Below are positions 25,320 through 34,998 of a stretch of 64,000 nucleotides of DNA, piece after piece. Position 1 is the stretch's first letter; each line of letters begins with the position of its first letter. The stretch is from an uncultured Caldilineaceae bacterium (GTDB lineage Bacteria; Chloroflexota; Anaerolineae; Caldilineales; Caldilineaceae), in NCBI GenBank assembly GCA_951813625.1, contig CATOTS010000012.1, positions 95,210-159,209 of the forward strand, given 5' to 3'. A program made the position numbers and the translations under genes. The notes below the pieces were generated by a model that was given only the letters and a program-made list of their open reading frames with translations, did not search any database and was not told where the DNA came from.

Positions 25320-25760
25320 CTAAAAGAATTCTGACTCTTCTTGCTGCTCAGAGTCTGGCAAGAGCAATGGCTCTGTGGTGTCAGTGGTGAGGTCCAGCGG
25401 CTCTTCGGCGTTATCCCCGCGCATGTGCAGTTCGCCTTCGAGCGTTGCGCCTTCGTCGAGCAGGAAGCTATTGACGTAGAGGGCGCCGCGCACGAAACAT
25501 CCGGCCAGCAGCTCGACGCGGTCGGCGCGGATGACGCCGTCGAAGTAGCCGCGAATGCTGACGTTGCGCGCGCGGATTTCGCAGTTGACGCGCGCTGCTT
25601 CGGTCAAGATCACGTTGGCCAGCGTCTCCAGCAGGCCGCTTTCTACAACGCCGTCAACGCGGATGCTGCTGTCGCTGCGAAGTGCGCCGGTGTAGGTTGC
25701 TCTTGGGCCGATGATAACTTCGATGGCGTCCGGTTGCGGACGTTCGTTGCGTCGAAACAA
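25320..25760 (-). CDS. Bactofilin (polymer-forming cytoskeletal protein)
   Basis: The 146-aa product has the bactofilin beta-helix core at about residues 15-115: VIIGPRATYTGALRSDSSIRVDGVVES and repeated six-residue rungs such as VEL-LAGCFVRGALYV. A short N-terminal basic stretch and an acidic, disordered C-terminus (EQQEESEFF) flank it, as in other members. It polymerises into filaments that organise envelope proteins. The start codon appears to be TTG at 25760, with AGGA at a good distance; no ATG exists in frame upstream of the fold. Confidence 0.9.
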   Translation of the reverse strand: MFRRNERPQPDAIEVIIGPRATYTGALRSDSSIRVDGVVESGLLETLANVILTEAARVNCEIRARNVSIRGYFDGVIRADRVELLAGCFVRGALYVNSFLLDEGATLEGELHMRGDNAEEPLDLTTDTTEPLLLPDSEQQEESEFF

Positions 25761-26077
25761 TTGTTATTCCTGATCGAGAAAACGCTAAATCCCTCTGCCT
25801 GCAAAAGGAAAGCGAGGCGGTGCCAATTTCTACTTTTCAGCAGGCCAAATACAGGGGCAAGGCCTCTATCCCACTGCGCGCAGTCTAGCACAAAGGAAGG
25901 AACTGGGCAACATCGATTTTGAAATCTTGATAGGGGCGCGTCCTGCTATGATCTTGCGTCTCCGACGAGTCTTAGTCGCAATTTTCAGCGGAAATGCCGG
26001 GAACCAGATCGAGGTTTCCGCAGTTTGTCTGAGTATCGAAAGGCGTCAAATCAATACAAGTGGGAGGAACGAGAAGA
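25761..26077. other. Intergenic region
   Basis: This 317-bp gap lies between the divergent bactofilin and VanZ-like genes. I see no convincing promoter, RNA gene or repeat; a TATGAT near 25948 has no -35 box at the right spacing. Confidence 0.4.
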
Positions 26078-26494
26078 ATGAAGCGCAATCTGCTCCTTGC
26101 TTTCTGGATATTTGGGATTCTGTTCCCCATGGGCTGGTTCATACGCGTCTCGCCGCTGGGCTACCGGCTGTTCAACCAACTGTTCAGCCCCCAGTGGATG
26201 CATATCTTCATGCACGGCCTGCTCTTTGGCGTGCTCGGCGCGCTGCTGATGCATAGTCTGTACGGCAAGATGGAAGTACGGAAAGGAGCAGTGGTCGTGC
26301 TGGCCCTGGTCCTGGGCGTTGCGGTGTTGCAGGAGGGCATCCAGCTGATCAGTGAAAGGCTGCCGATTCACGCGGACAATTTCTTTGACATCGGCGTCGA
26401 TATGTCCGGCGGAATCGTGGGCGCTGCGCTGGCGCTGGGGGTGAGGAAGTTGTTCGACCGGAGGACGCGGCAACTGGTGACGATTGCGGAGTGA
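26078..26494 (+). CDS. VanZ-like small membrane protein
   Basis: The 138-aa product has about four hydrophobic segments and the VanZ-type signature: a His in WMHIFMHGLLFG, then EGIQLISERLPIHADNFFDIGVDMSGGIVGA, which fits E-x-x-Q ... R-x-x-x-x-x-D-x-x-x-N/D-x-x-G. VanZ relatives are implicated in glycopeptide tolerance and other envelope functions, but most have no known role. ATG 26078 has GGAGG upstream; the track start at 26060 is an extension. Confidence 0.65.
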   Translation: MKRNLLLAFWIFGILFPMGWFIRVSPLGYRLFNQLFSPQWMHIFMHGLLFGVLGALLMHSLYGKMEVRKGAVVVLALVLGVAVLQEGIQLISERLPIHADNFFDIGVDMSGGIVGAALALGVRKLFDRRTRQLVTIAE

Positions 26495-26648
26495 GGGCGG
26501 GCGGCGGGGGTGGCAGCGGCAGTGGCTGCGGGGAAGATCCTGGTGCGAAAGGCAACTCCGTGTAAAATGCACGGAACGGTGCGGTAGAAGTGAATGAAAG
26601 GGATTCTTGTCCCTCATCGCCGCATGCGTATTTCAATGGAGCAATCCC

Positions 26649-27542
26649 ATGCCGTTGCGACTACGCTCTCTCCTCTTCACCCCAGCCGACTCGCCGCGCA
26701 AGATGGCCAAGGGAGCGACGCTTCCCGCCGACGCAATCATCGCCGACCTGGAGGACGCGGTCGCGCCCAGCCGCAAGCAGGAGGCGCGCGTCCTGCTGGT
26801 CGAGTCTCTTCGGAAGCTGCCTAAGGGTCCGGCGCTGCGCTGCATCCGCATCAATCCGGTCGGCAGCCCGTTTTGGCCGGACGATCTCCTCGAAACGTTT
26901 GCGGCAGAGCCCTGTTGCTATGTGGTCCCAAAGGTCGAATCGGCTGCGGAACTGCATCTCGTAAGCCAGCAGTTGACCGGGCTGGAGCGAGAGGCCGGGC
27001 TGCCTGTCGAAACTGTGCGGCTGCTGGCAATTGTGGAGACCGCCGCGGGGATAATGAACCTGCGCGAGATCGCCGGCGCCGGCGGCAGGCTGACGGCGCT
27101 GGCTCTGGGCGCGGAAGACTTCGCCGTCGATACCGGCGCGCAGCGCACGCCCGCGGGCTGGGAGATCCTCTATGCCCGCAGCGCGTTGGTGACCGCGGCG
27201 GCGGCCTTTGGCCTGCAGGCGATCGACACCGTCTACACCGATCTGGCCGACGATGCCGGGCTGGCGGAGGAGTGTACGGCAATGCGTAAGATGGGTTTTC
27301 GGGGCAAGCTGGCGATTCACCCGCGCCAAGTGGACGTGATCAACGCGGCGTTTACGCCAGGCCGGGCAGAGGTCGAGGCGGCGCGGCGGTTGATAGCGGT
27401 TTTCGAGGCGCACGCGCGCGCCGGTCAGGGTGTCTGCGTGCTCGACGGCAAAATGGTTGACTTGCCAATTTACCGCGCCGCGCAGGATTTGCTGGCGAGG
27501 GCGGGGGAAGCGCCGGCGGAGGCGAACGCCGACGAGGCCTGA
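26649..27542 (+). CDS. HpcH/HpaI aldolase / citrate lyase beta-like (CitE-like) protein
   Basis: The 297-aa product is a TIM-barrel C-C lyase of the CitE/malyl-CoA-lyase group. Seen motifs: RSLLFTPADSPRKMAKG (N-terminus, CoA-ester site in the family), ADAIIADLEDAVAP with the metal-binding Asp-Glu, IRINPVGSPFW, IVETAAGI with the catalytic Glu, LALGAEDFAVDTG with the second metal Asp, and GKLAIHPRQVDVIN. All key residues look intact. The substrate is unclear without neighbours of a known pathway. ATG 26649 has TGGAG at a good spacing and gives the family N-terminus. Confidence 0.92.
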   Translation: MPLRLRSLLFTPADSPRKMAKGATLPADAIIADLEDAVAPSRKQEARVLLVESLRKLPKGPALRCIRINPVGSPFWPDDLLETFAAEPCCYVVPKVESAAELHLVSQQLTGLEREAGLPVETVRLLAIVETAAGIMNLREIAGAGGRLTALALGAEDFAVDTGAQRTPAGWEILYARSALVTAAAAFGLQAIDTVYTDLADDAGLAEECTAMRKMGFRGKLAIHPRQVDVINAAFTPGRAEVEAARRLIAVFEAHARAGQGVCVLDGKMVDLPIYRAAQDLLARAGEAPAEANADEA

Positions 27543-27573
27543 GAGCCGCTAACGCCCCGGACCGCGGGCTTTA

Positions 27574-28020
27574 CTACTCTCGCACAGGCCGCAGGCCCAG
27601 GTAGACGACCTTTCCGCCCAGGGTCTGCAGAATGGTGCGTGCCGGTTTCCAGGGCAAGAGCTGGTTCAACTCTGAAGGGCTGAGCGGCGTGTTGTTGTTG
27701 GCCAGAAAGACGCGGAAGCAGGCCGCGGTCAGGGAGAGGTGCTCGTTGATGTAGTCGGGGTCCTTGGTGCAGCGGCTGCGAAGGCATTCCCACAGCGCGT
27801 CGGTGCGGTGGACCTCTCCGGTTTCCGGGTCGATCCAGTCCACATCTTCGGTGTCTCTGTGGTCCTTGAATCTGTCCCGGCACTCGGTGCATAGCTGATC
27901 GCGCAGGTAGAGGCGAAAATTACGCCCGCTCTGTTCCCACCACTTGTAGTCGATGTGGAATTTCGTGTTCTCGTCTGGCCGGAACCAGGCTATTTTCCTT
28001 CTTGGCGCTGCAACTGTCAT
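27574..28020 (-). CDS. Unrecognised small protein with two Cys pairs
   Basis: The 148-aa product is not recognised. It has the cysteine groups CTECRDRF and CLRSRC about 43 residues apart, which might bind zinc, and a C-terminal stretch (TPLSPSELNQLLPWKPARTILQTLGG) that looks like a short winged-helix or helix-turn-helix unit. The upstream gene starts on the same strand 58 bp away, and GGAGGG stands ahead of ATG 28020, though at a long spacing. It could be a Chloroflexota-specific regulator-like protein. Confidence 0.6.
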   Translation of the reverse strand: MTVAAPRRKIAWFRPDENTKFHIDYKWWEQSGRNFRLYLRDQLCTECRDRFKDHRDTEDVDWIDPETGEVHRTDALWECLRSRCTKDPDYINEHLSLTAACFRVFLANNNTPLSPSELNQLLPWKPARTILQTLGGKVVYLGLRPVRE

Positions 28021-28078
28021 CGTAAGTCTATCCCTCCTCAAGTGCCTGCGTTGTCCACGAACCGCCGGCCTCCTGCCT

Positions 28079-29755
28079 TCATCTCACATTGAAGAAACCG
28101 TCCCCTGCGTCCTGGAAGCGGGGATTGCTGAGCAAAGTATAGAAGATCGGCCCCGGCGGACAGCGCCACAGCATATTGACCGCGCTGTAGATCGTCTTGA
28201 CATGGGCGGTGCCCTGGGGATTCAGTTTCGTAATCTCCGGCACAACCATCTCAACGATCTGCTCCAAGGTCGCCTCGTTGCGCCCGAAACTGCCGTTGAA
28301 CGCCTCCAGCCCTTCTCTGTCCTCGGATGAGACGATCAGGTGCTCGTCGTACTCACAGGCGATCTGCACTTTGTTCATTTCGAGACCGAAACGCCGGGAA
28401 CCGGCATCGACTTTGGCGATGCGGCTCCATTCCCGCCGCATGCGGCGCGGACGGTAGTCGATGACCAGCTCGTCGGGATTCTCGGCGCGTTCAAGCGTGA
28501 TCTGCGCGCTCACCGGCAGGTTGTGCGCCACCATCCATTCCTTGAGGCCGCAGACGTAACGTCCCTTATGCACGATCCAGGCGGTGTAGCGGTTGCCCCA
28601 ACGCCCGTCGACGATCGTCACCATTGAACGTTCCAACGCGCTGTGCGGGAACAGGTCACGCGTGCGGCTGCTGAGGGGCAGCGTGCCGTAGAGCCAGTGG
28701 GGAAAGATCAGCGTGAAGCTGACGCTGGGCACGACCGACGAGACGTGGGAGGCGGCGCTGCTCTCGCCCCATTCGTCATCGAGCTCCCACTCCGTCTGCA
28801 GAAGTTCCACGCTCAAGATGGCCCGGTTGTACCGGCCGATGTTGGGGGACAGGAGCGGCGGCGTGTTGAGCGCCTCCGGCGGTTCAAGCCGCGCCAGGTA
28901 CCATAGAGGAACGCCGCCGCGTCCGACCTCGTCAAATCGCTCGTCGTCGCCCAGCGCGTGGTTGACGCTGATGATCTGCATCGGCTGCGAGACATCGTCG
29001 GCTTGGAGATCGAGTTCGGGCAGCAGCTCCTCCGTGGAAAGAGGCCGGTTCTGCATTTCGAGCAACGCTTCGGCAATGTTCAGATGACCAACGTGGACCT
29101 CGGCCAGCATGTCGGCCAGCAGCCAAAAGTCGTCCATCTTGACGAACACGTCGTCGCCTTCGCCTTCCTCAAGGGCAAAAAGAAGGCTCTCTTCGATCTC
29201 ATCCTGATAGAGTGAGTGGATCTCTTCGGCGGAAAGGAGGGCTTCTTCGTCGCCCGCGGTCTGGCCGTTTGCGGCGTTCAGCCGGTGGCCGGTTTGCAGA
29301 TTGGCGGCGAACTCCCGTTCTTCGCCCGAGTCGGCGAAGCCAACGCGAATGACATCGAACGGACCGTGCTCCGGGTTCTGGCCGGCGCGGGTCTCCAGCA
29401 CATCGCCAACCAGGAAATCCATGGCCGGAAAGATGAGCGTCTGCCCCACAGAATAGTCACTTCCGGGTTGGTAGACGGTACCTTTCTTGAGCTCGGATTC
29501 CATCCGGGCCGTCTCGCGCCGTTGGTACTCCTGGATCAGGTGCAAAGCCAGCTGGCTGGTTGTCATCGGCGACTCTGCATCCAGGATCAGGCCGTGGATG
29601 AAATCCAGATCTTCATGGGAAACGCTGAACTGGTCACGCCAGAACGATGCGGTTTGGGTCCTTCGCAACAACACGTATTCCTCCTCCCAGAAAGGCAGAC
29701 GAGGCGTCTGCATCAAACTGCTATGGGTGCGGGCGCCGCCTGTGGGGAACGGCAT
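28079..29755 (-). CDS. Unrecognised large soluble protein
   Basis: The 558-aa product has no motif I can name. The N-terminus is helical with MTTSQLALHLIQEYQRRE, resembling a helix-turn-helix, then a beta-rich part (VYQPGSDYSVGQTLIFPAMDFLVGDVLETRAG) and an acidic middle, and a C-terminal HTH-like segment (NEATLEQIVEMVVPEITKLNPQGTAHVKTIY). There is no signal peptide or membrane helix. It is the first gene of a two-gene unit behind a good promoter. I favour a lineage-specific regulator or nucleic-acid-related protein, but this is a guess. ATG 29755 is the first ATG after the promoter; no ribosome binding site is evident. Confidence 0.6.
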   Translation of the reverse strand: MPFPTGGARTHSSLMQTPRLPFWEEEYVLLRRTQTASFWRDQFSVSHEDLDFIHGLILDAESPMTTSQLALHLIQEYQRRETARMESELKKGTVYQPGSDYSVGQTLIFPAMDFLVGDVLETRAGQNPEHGPFDVIRVGFADSGEEREFAANLQTGHRLNAANGQTAGDEEALLSAEEIHSLYQDEIEESLLFALEEGEGDDVFVKMDDFWLLADMLAEVHVGHLNIAEALLEMQNRPLSTEELLPELDLQADDVSQPMQIISVNHALGDDERFDEVGRGGVPLWYLARLEPPEALNTPPLLSPNIGRYNRAILSVELLQTEWELDDEWGESSAASHVSSVVPSVSFTLIFPHWLYGTLPLSSRTRDLFPHSALERSMVTIVDGRWGNRYTAWIVHKGRYVCGLKEWMVAHNLPVSAQITLERAENPDELVIDYRPRRMRREWSRIAKVDAGSRRFGLEMNKVQIACEYDEHLIVSSEDREGLEAFNGSFGRNEATLEQIVEMVVPEITKLNPQGTAHVKTIYSAVNMLWRCPPGPIFYTLLSNPRFQDAGDGFFNVR

Positions 29756-29786
29756 CGATAAACCGAATGTCCGCAGCCAAAAATAG

Positions 29787-29815
29787 AGTATAGCGGTTTG
29801 TTTGGAAAAGCTCAA
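29787..29815 (-). promoter_or_regulatory. Promoter of the two-gene unknown unit
   Basis: On the minus strand TTGAGC, a 17-nt spacer and TATACT stand about 32 bp ahead of ATG 29755. The -10 box is the same as in the promoters of glycosyltransferase copies 3 and 10. Confidence 0.7.
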
Positions 29816-30005
29816 GAACGCGTGAATCTGAAATGAGAGTTAGCGATCAATTGCAGGAGAATTCAATAATCCATCGCAAAGTGTAGGGATGGGAGCAGTC
29901 GCTTTCAAGAGTCTCTTGGGTCTTGTAGGCAGCGGGCGCGGCGCGGGAAGGAGGATTGTGAGGCCTGAATCAGATGTGGGGCTGCAGAGGGAATGTGTGT
30001 ATGCG

Positions 30006-32300
30006 CTAGCGCGTCGCGGCCACGCGCAGTTGGGCCAGGGTCAACTCGGCCTCCCAGACACCCAGTTCGACGGTCGGCTTGAGTGTGCGTGGATCATAGA
30101 CTATCAACCGCAGCTCGTAGTCGCCCGGGGCTATATCTGTTGGGACAGTCATGTTGGAAATCGTGTCGACCGGTTCTTCGGGGGTCCATCCGCCAGTTGT
30201 CGTATCCTCCTTGCTGAGCAGGTTGACGTCCTTCTGGTAGACTATTGCGCCCTCTGCATTGTGCAAGCGCAAGGATATAGCGTAATTGATCTCCAATCCG
30301 GGGGCGGTTTTCCAATGCAGGAGTAGCCACAGGGAGTCATCGCTTTCCAGGATGAGCGGCCGCAGAGCGGACAGTTGCGTTTTGCCTCGGCCCAGGGCAA
30401 GTCCGATCAGTGATATGCCGCCATCGTAGTGGACCGACAGTGGTTCCACATGCTCGTGCAGTGACCAGGGGCGGTCCAGGCTGATGTCGGTGAAGAAATG
30501 GATCCGAAATCGGTCGAATTCCTCACTTTCCGAGATTTTCCCATATTTGTCGAGGAGAGCAACAAGGTTTTCGTCACCATCACCGGACCAGCTCTGCTCG
30601 TCGTCCCAATCCACGACGCCTACAGTGGACAGGTTCTCTACAGCCGACAGCGCGGATTCGACATTATGCGCCAGTTCGGTGGTGCCAACATGAAAGACAA
30701 GGGCCGGAGTCTCGCCTTGGTAGAGGTATTCGAAGCCATGATTTCTAATGAATCTGTAGGGGAGCAGGTAGACCAGGTCCTCGGCATGGGGTTGCGTGTT
30801 GAGGATGTCGGCGGCGCTGGCCCATTCTCCATAGTAATCTTTGTGGAACTTAGGCGTGGTTGCCCATTCCCGAAAGTAGGTGCGATGGGTGGAGAAGCCC
30901 TGGACCAGAATCCAAACTGCGACCACTGCTCCCAGAGCTAAGGCAAGCCAGAATCCAGATTCCCGGAAGAATCGACCTGCGTGTGAAGGCAGTGCAAGAC
31001 AGCCTTTCCTCAGAATGTGGAACGCCTGCCATATGCCGACACCTGTGAGCAGATAGATGGCTGGTCCAGCGCCAAACATACGCAGTGTGTTCGGAGGAGG
31101 GGTAAAGTCTCTGGCCAGAACTGCCGGCAGGATCATGATGCCCAGCCAGAGAAGCAGCAGCCGGTAGGCGGGCCTACGCCAGTGCCACGCCGCCATACAA
31201 AGGCCAAACCAGAAGAACAGCGCCTCCCCAAGGCCCAGCATTGGCCTGTCTCCGAAGTTATACTGCCAGTTCGTGTCGCCGCGAATGCCGAAGACAAGGA
31301 GATGTACCCATATGTTCTCCAAAAAGGCCCGCAGCGGTTCTCCTTTGCTGTACGTTGGATGGAAGATCCAAAGGAGACCGCTGCGAGAAAAAAAGTCTTC
31401 CGGATGCAGGGCAAAATGGAGGACAATCGGCGTAGCCACCAGTGCGGCTGTGCCCAGAAAGATTCCGATCCACTTTGCGTTTCTTTTCAGCGGGCCGGAT
31501 TTTCCCTTGATACTCTTCCTGTCTGATTCGCACCTGCCTATGGGAAGCAGTAGGCTCAGACCGAAGAATAGGAAAAGGAAGGGAGTAAAGCGCGCAGCAA
31601 TATAGGAATACGGCAGTAGTCCGGCGCAAACTCCTGCGAGCGCGATACGCCACCAGACCGACCGTCGCTTCGACCCTGCGTTCCGGTCGGCGGAGGCTGC
31701 TCCGACATGCGCACCGCTTGAGGCGCTGATCCCTGCAGACCTCGGCCACCCCCACCAGAGCAGGGCCAGACTTAAGGACAGCAACAGTGGAAGGAAGTTG
31801 GCCCTGAGAGCCTCGCGGCCGATGATCGTCTGACCGATTGAAACAGCCATCAGGCCGGCGCCAACGCCGCCAACAATCAGCCCCCGCCACGGCGTGGACT
31901 GACCACGTTCATCCCGCCCGAAGAGCAGTTGTCCCAGCCAAAACACAACAAAGACGGTGCCGGCGCTGGCCAGGGCAGTGGGCAAACGGACAGCCAGCAG
32001 AGTGCGTCCCAGAAAGGTAGTTGTAAGGGCAATCGTATAGGCAATCATCCCTTCGAGTCCATCGTCTTCGTGCGCAAAGAAGACTCTGTGCTCTCCCCGC
32101 AGTACTTGAAGGGCATCCGCTCCGTGAATTCCCTCATCGAAGTAGAGTCCCGGCGGGAGTTCACTCAGACGCTGGAAACGCAATAAGAAGACAGCAAGAG
32201 TAAGGGTGAGCAGGATTGCCCACAGGACAATCAGGTGGGAAGAGCGTTTCTCTCTGAAGGATTTGGCGCCGCTGGTTGACGGCGAAGCAGACATCGACAT
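30006..32300 (-). CDS. GT-C membrane glycosyltransferase, array copy 1
   Basis: The 764-aa product is the last in the direction of transcription. It has an N-terminal membrane helix, a first outer loop with D55-E56 (GLYFDEGIHG) and the later Glu in GLEGM, then about ten further helices, and a soluble beta-rich C-terminal domain of about 230 residues. This is the ArnT/PMT-type (GT39-like) pattern: a polyprenyl-linked sugar donor would be used at the outer face. Family blocks FGIRGDTNWQYNF and RMFGAGPAIYLLTGVGIWQ are present. Special to this copy: an insertion DRKSIKGKSGPLKRNAKW in the mid cytoplasmic loop and the divergent FAHEDDG segment. It is the copy with the longest N- to C-terminal length. 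The start ATG has no clear ribosome binding site. Confidence 0.85.
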   Translation of the reverse strand: MSMSASPSTSGAKSFREKRSSHLIVLWAILLTLTLAVFLLRFQRLSELPPGLYFDEGIHGADALQVLRGEHRVFFAHEDDGLEGMIAYTIALTTTFLGRTLLAVRLPTALASAGTVFVVFWLGQLLFGRDERGQSTPWRGLIVGGVGAGLMAVSIGQTIIGREALRANFLPLLLSLSLALLWWGWPRSAGISASSGAHVGAASADRNAGSKRRSVWWRIALAGVCAGLLPYSYIAARFTPFLFLFFGLSLLLPIGRCESDRKSIKGKSGPLKRNAKWIGIFLGTAALVATPIVLHFALHPEDFFSRSGLLWIFHPTYSKGEPLRAFLENIWVHLLVFGIRGDTNWQYNFGDRPMLGLGEALFFWFGLCMAAWHWRRPAYRLLLLWLGIMILPAVLARDFTPPPNTLRMFGAGPAIYLLTGVGIWQAFHILRKGCLALPSHAGRFFRESGFWLALALGAVVAVWILVQGFSTHRTYFREWATTPKFHKDYYGEWASAADILNTQPHAEDLVYLLPYRFIRNHGFEYLYQGETPALVFHVGTTELAHNVESALSAVENLSTVGVVDWDDEQSWSGDGDENLVALLDKYGKISESEEFDRFRIHFFTDISLDRPWSLHEHVEPLSVHYDGGISLIGLALGRGKTQLSALRPLILESDDSLWLLLHWKTAPGLEINYAISLRLHNAEGAIVYQKDVNLLSKEDTTTGGWTPEEPVDTISNMTVPTDIAPGDYELRLIVYDPRTLKPTVELGVWEAELTLAQLRVAATR

Positions 32301-32625
32301 TTCAGACAGTTTTCATTTTTCGCATGACCCGAAACAGGCGTAGCGGCAAGTCATGAGACAGCGCAACAGGCACAAAGTATGCGGCAATCTCTTTCAGGTG
32401 TAAAGGGTGCGGGATGACGTCCTTGCGCGTGCGGGGCCAAGTTGGGCTGTCTGTTGTCTGAGCGGACGCCAAACTCGGGCGGTCGGGACTCCGCTGGTCC
32501 GTCCCACTGTGTTCTCTCGCTGGTTGCATGGGGTTCGCGCTCGTCAGACGTGTCGAAGCAGGAGAGGCGCCGCACGCTGTCGGAAGCCGCTCCAGGGAAC
32601 AAATGGAGGCCCTCGGCCTATTCGC
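32301..32625. other. Intergenic gap between array copies 2 and 1
   Basis: This 325-bp region holds no ORF I trust, no strong promoter and no hairpin terminator. The small plus and minus ORFs across it are shadows of low coding quality. Confidence 0.4.
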
Positions 32626-34887
32626 TCACCGCAAACGCAGTTGGGCGAGGAGCCTTTCCGGTTCCCAGACACCGACTTCGACGGTCGGTATCAGTGTATC
32701 GGTGTTGTAGACGACCATCCGCAATTGGTAGTCGCCGGGCGGGAGTTCTGCCGGCAGGTCGAGGTGGAAGAGAGAGTCTACCGCCTCATGTGCCGGCCAG
32801 CGGCTGGTGGGCGTATGGTTCGCCGGGTTCCAGAGGACTGTATCTTCCTGGAAAACGGCAGTTCCTTTGCCATTGTAAAGGCGAATCGAGACCGAATAGT
32901 TGTCTTCCAAGTCGGGCGCTGTCTGCCACTGAAGAACCCCCCAAATCTTGCTGGCCGGGTCCAGCTCAGTCATGTCCGCAACGGAGAGTTGACGCGCGCC
33001 CTGGCCCAAAGCGAAGCCGTGAAGCCTGATGAAGCCGTCATAACTGACTGATAGCGGCTCCAGATATTCGTAGAATGTCCATGGGCGGTCGAGGATGATA
33101 TCAGTATAGGTGTGGACTCGAAAGTCGGTGTACTGTTCGGTGCCCGAATAGCGTCCGTATTTTCTCAAGAGGAAGTCAATCGGAAGGGAGTCATCTTCGA
33201 TCAGGGGATTGCGGCTGTTCCATTCCAAGACTTTCACTGTGGACACCTTCTTGACCGCTGTTAGCACGGATTCAATCCGCTGCGCCAGGTCTGGCGCCTC
33301 CATCGTGACAATGTAAGCCTGAAAAAGGTATCTGAAATTGTGTTCGTTAACGAAACTCTCGTCGCTCCATGAAAAGCCGGGTATCAGATAGACTGTGTCC
33401 ATCTCAAGCGGCTGGGCTTTCAGCACTTCACCGGCTTCACCCAGCATGTTATCCGGCACAATGCGGATTTCCGTAGCGTTTGCCCACTCCTGGTAAACGG
33501 TACGGTAGGTAACAATCCCCTGGAACAGAACCAAGCAAAGAGCGACAGCCCCGGCAAAAACAGGTACGGTGACTTCGCGAACCGGAAGAATCCGTTTCCA
33601 GAGCCGTTGCAGGTGGCTGCTCGACGCGTGCAACAGGCGGATCGCCTCCCAGATGCCCACGCCTACGAGCAGAAAGACGGCCGGCGCCACCCCGATCATG
33701 CGTAGAAAGTGAGGTGAGTAGTCGGCAAGTACTGCTGGGAGGAGCAGAACGCCCGTCCAGAGAAGCAGAAGTCGGCAGGCAGGCAGCCTTTTCCAGTTCC
33801 AAACTGCCACGCCCGCGCCAAACCAGAAAAAACAGGCCTCCAAAGGGTTGAGCATGGGTCGTGAGGGAAAGTTGTATCGCCAATTGGCGTCACCGCGAAA
33901 ACCAAAGGCCAGCAGGTGTTCCCATGTATTGAGGAGCAGGGCTTTCAGAGATTCTCCCGCGCCGCGACCGGGGCTGAAAATCCAGACCTGGTCACTCCGA
34001 TAGAGGAAGTCGCCCGGATGCAGGACAAAGTAGACAAGAATGGGGGCGGCCACGAGCCCTGCTACGCCAAGAAATATTCCAACTGACGGCAGGCGCCGCC
34101 TCAACGGTTCATCCACCGAGAGGGCAACCGACAAGGCAGTCCGAGAAGGAGAAGAGCCTTCTCTTGTTCTTGCGCGATCAAATCGTCCCTTCGCCATATA
34201 GGGGAGAAAACTCAGACCGAATGTAACAAATAGCAGGGGTGTGGCGCGCGCGGCCAAATAGGTGTAGGGAAGCAACCCTGCACATACGCCCGCGAGCGCG
34301 AATGTCCACCAGCGCTTCTGTCGCCATCCCCACCACAACAGGGCGAAGACCAAGGCAAGGAGCAGCGGAAGGTAGTTTCCTCTGTATGCTGTTCGTCCGA
34401 GGATCGTTTGGCTAAGTGAGACGGCGAGCAGGCCGGCTGCAGCGCCGCCGATCAGAAGCCCTCGCCAGGGGGTGGGGCGGCCGTCTCCATCTCTTCCAAA
34501 GAGTAGGCCCCCCAGCCAGAAGACGGCGAAGACCGTCCCCGCGCTGGCAAGAGTCGTAGGCAGGCGCAGAGCCAGCACCGTGCGCCCTAACAGTGAAATG
34601 GCGAAGGCAACTGCATAGACAACCATTCCTTCCCGTCCATTGTGCCGGGGGAAGAACACAGCGTGTTTTCCCTGCAGGACGTGGAGCGCGTCCAGGCCAT
34701 GCGCACCTTCATCGGGATGGAGGTCAGGCGGGAGGATGGACAGTTGCCAAAAACGCAACAACGCGAGAGCCAGCGCCAGAAGAATTGCGCTAGCGACAAT
34801 TGTCAAGAGGACAGGTCTGACGTTCGCTGCCCCGCCATTGTCTGTATTTCCCCTCGTATGCGGAGCCAATGGCGGCATTTCAGACAT
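32626..34887 (-). CDS. GT-C membrane glycosyltransferase, array copy 2
   Basis: The 753-aa product keeps D59-E60 in the first outer loop (LHPDEGAHGLDAL) and GREGM after it. The family block FGFRGDANWRYNF is intact. It carries a long mid-protein cytoplasmic insertion (RARTREGSSPSRTALSVALS and on, about 35 residues), which copies 6-10 lack. The C-terminal beta domain ends in VGVWEPERLLAQLRLR. The ATG at 34887 gives an N-terminal extension typical of the array; the gap to copy 3 is 111 bp. Substrate unknown. Confidence 0.85.
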   Translation of the reverse strand: MSEMPPLAPHTRGNTDNGGAANVRPVLLTIVASAILLALALALLRFWQLSILPPDLHPDEGAHGLDALHVLQGKHAVFFPRHNGREGMVVYAVAFAISLLGRTVLALRLPTTLASAGTVFAVFWLGGLLFGRDGDGRPTPWRGLLIGGAAAGLLAVSLSQTILGRTAYRGNYLPLLLALVFALLWWGWRQKRWWTFALAGVCAGLLPYTYLAARATPLLFVTFGLSFLPYMAKGRFDRARTREGSSPSRTALSVALSVDEPLRRRLPSVGIFLGVAGLVAAPILVYFVLHPGDFLYRSDQVWIFSPGRGAGESLKALLLNTWEHLLAFGFRGDANWRYNFPSRPMLNPLEACFFWFGAGVAVWNWKRLPACRLLLLWTGVLLLPAVLADYSPHFLRMIGVAPAVFLLVGVGIWEAIRLLHASSSHLQRLWKRILPVREVTVPVFAGAVALCLVLFQGIVTYRTVYQEWANATEIRIVPDNMLGEAGEVLKAQPLEMDTVYLIPGFSWSDESFVNEHNFRYLFQAYIVTMEAPDLAQRIESVLTAVKKVSTVKVLEWNSRNPLIEDDSLPIDFLLRKYGRYSGTEQYTDFRVHTYTDIILDRPWTFYEYLEPLSVSYDGFIRLHGFALGQGARQLSVADMTELDPASKIWGVLQWQTAPDLEDNYSVSIRLYNGKGTAVFQEDTVLWNPANHTPTSRWPAHEAVDSLFHLDLPAELPPGDYQLRMVVYNTDTLIPTVEVGVWEPERLLAQLRLR

Positions 34888-34998
34888 TCACAGGGCTCCG
34901 AGAATTCTTGTCAAACTCGACGTGCAGGCCGTCAGGGCGGTACCGGCCGCGTCTGGTTCGCACTCTGTGACGGCAGCAAATCCAGCTGACGAGGATGC

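Noticed and set aside
29908-29920. CAAGAG-T-CTCTTG dyad after array copy 1 as a terminator
   Set aside because: The stem is only 6 bp with a one-base centre and no T-tract follows on the minus strand.
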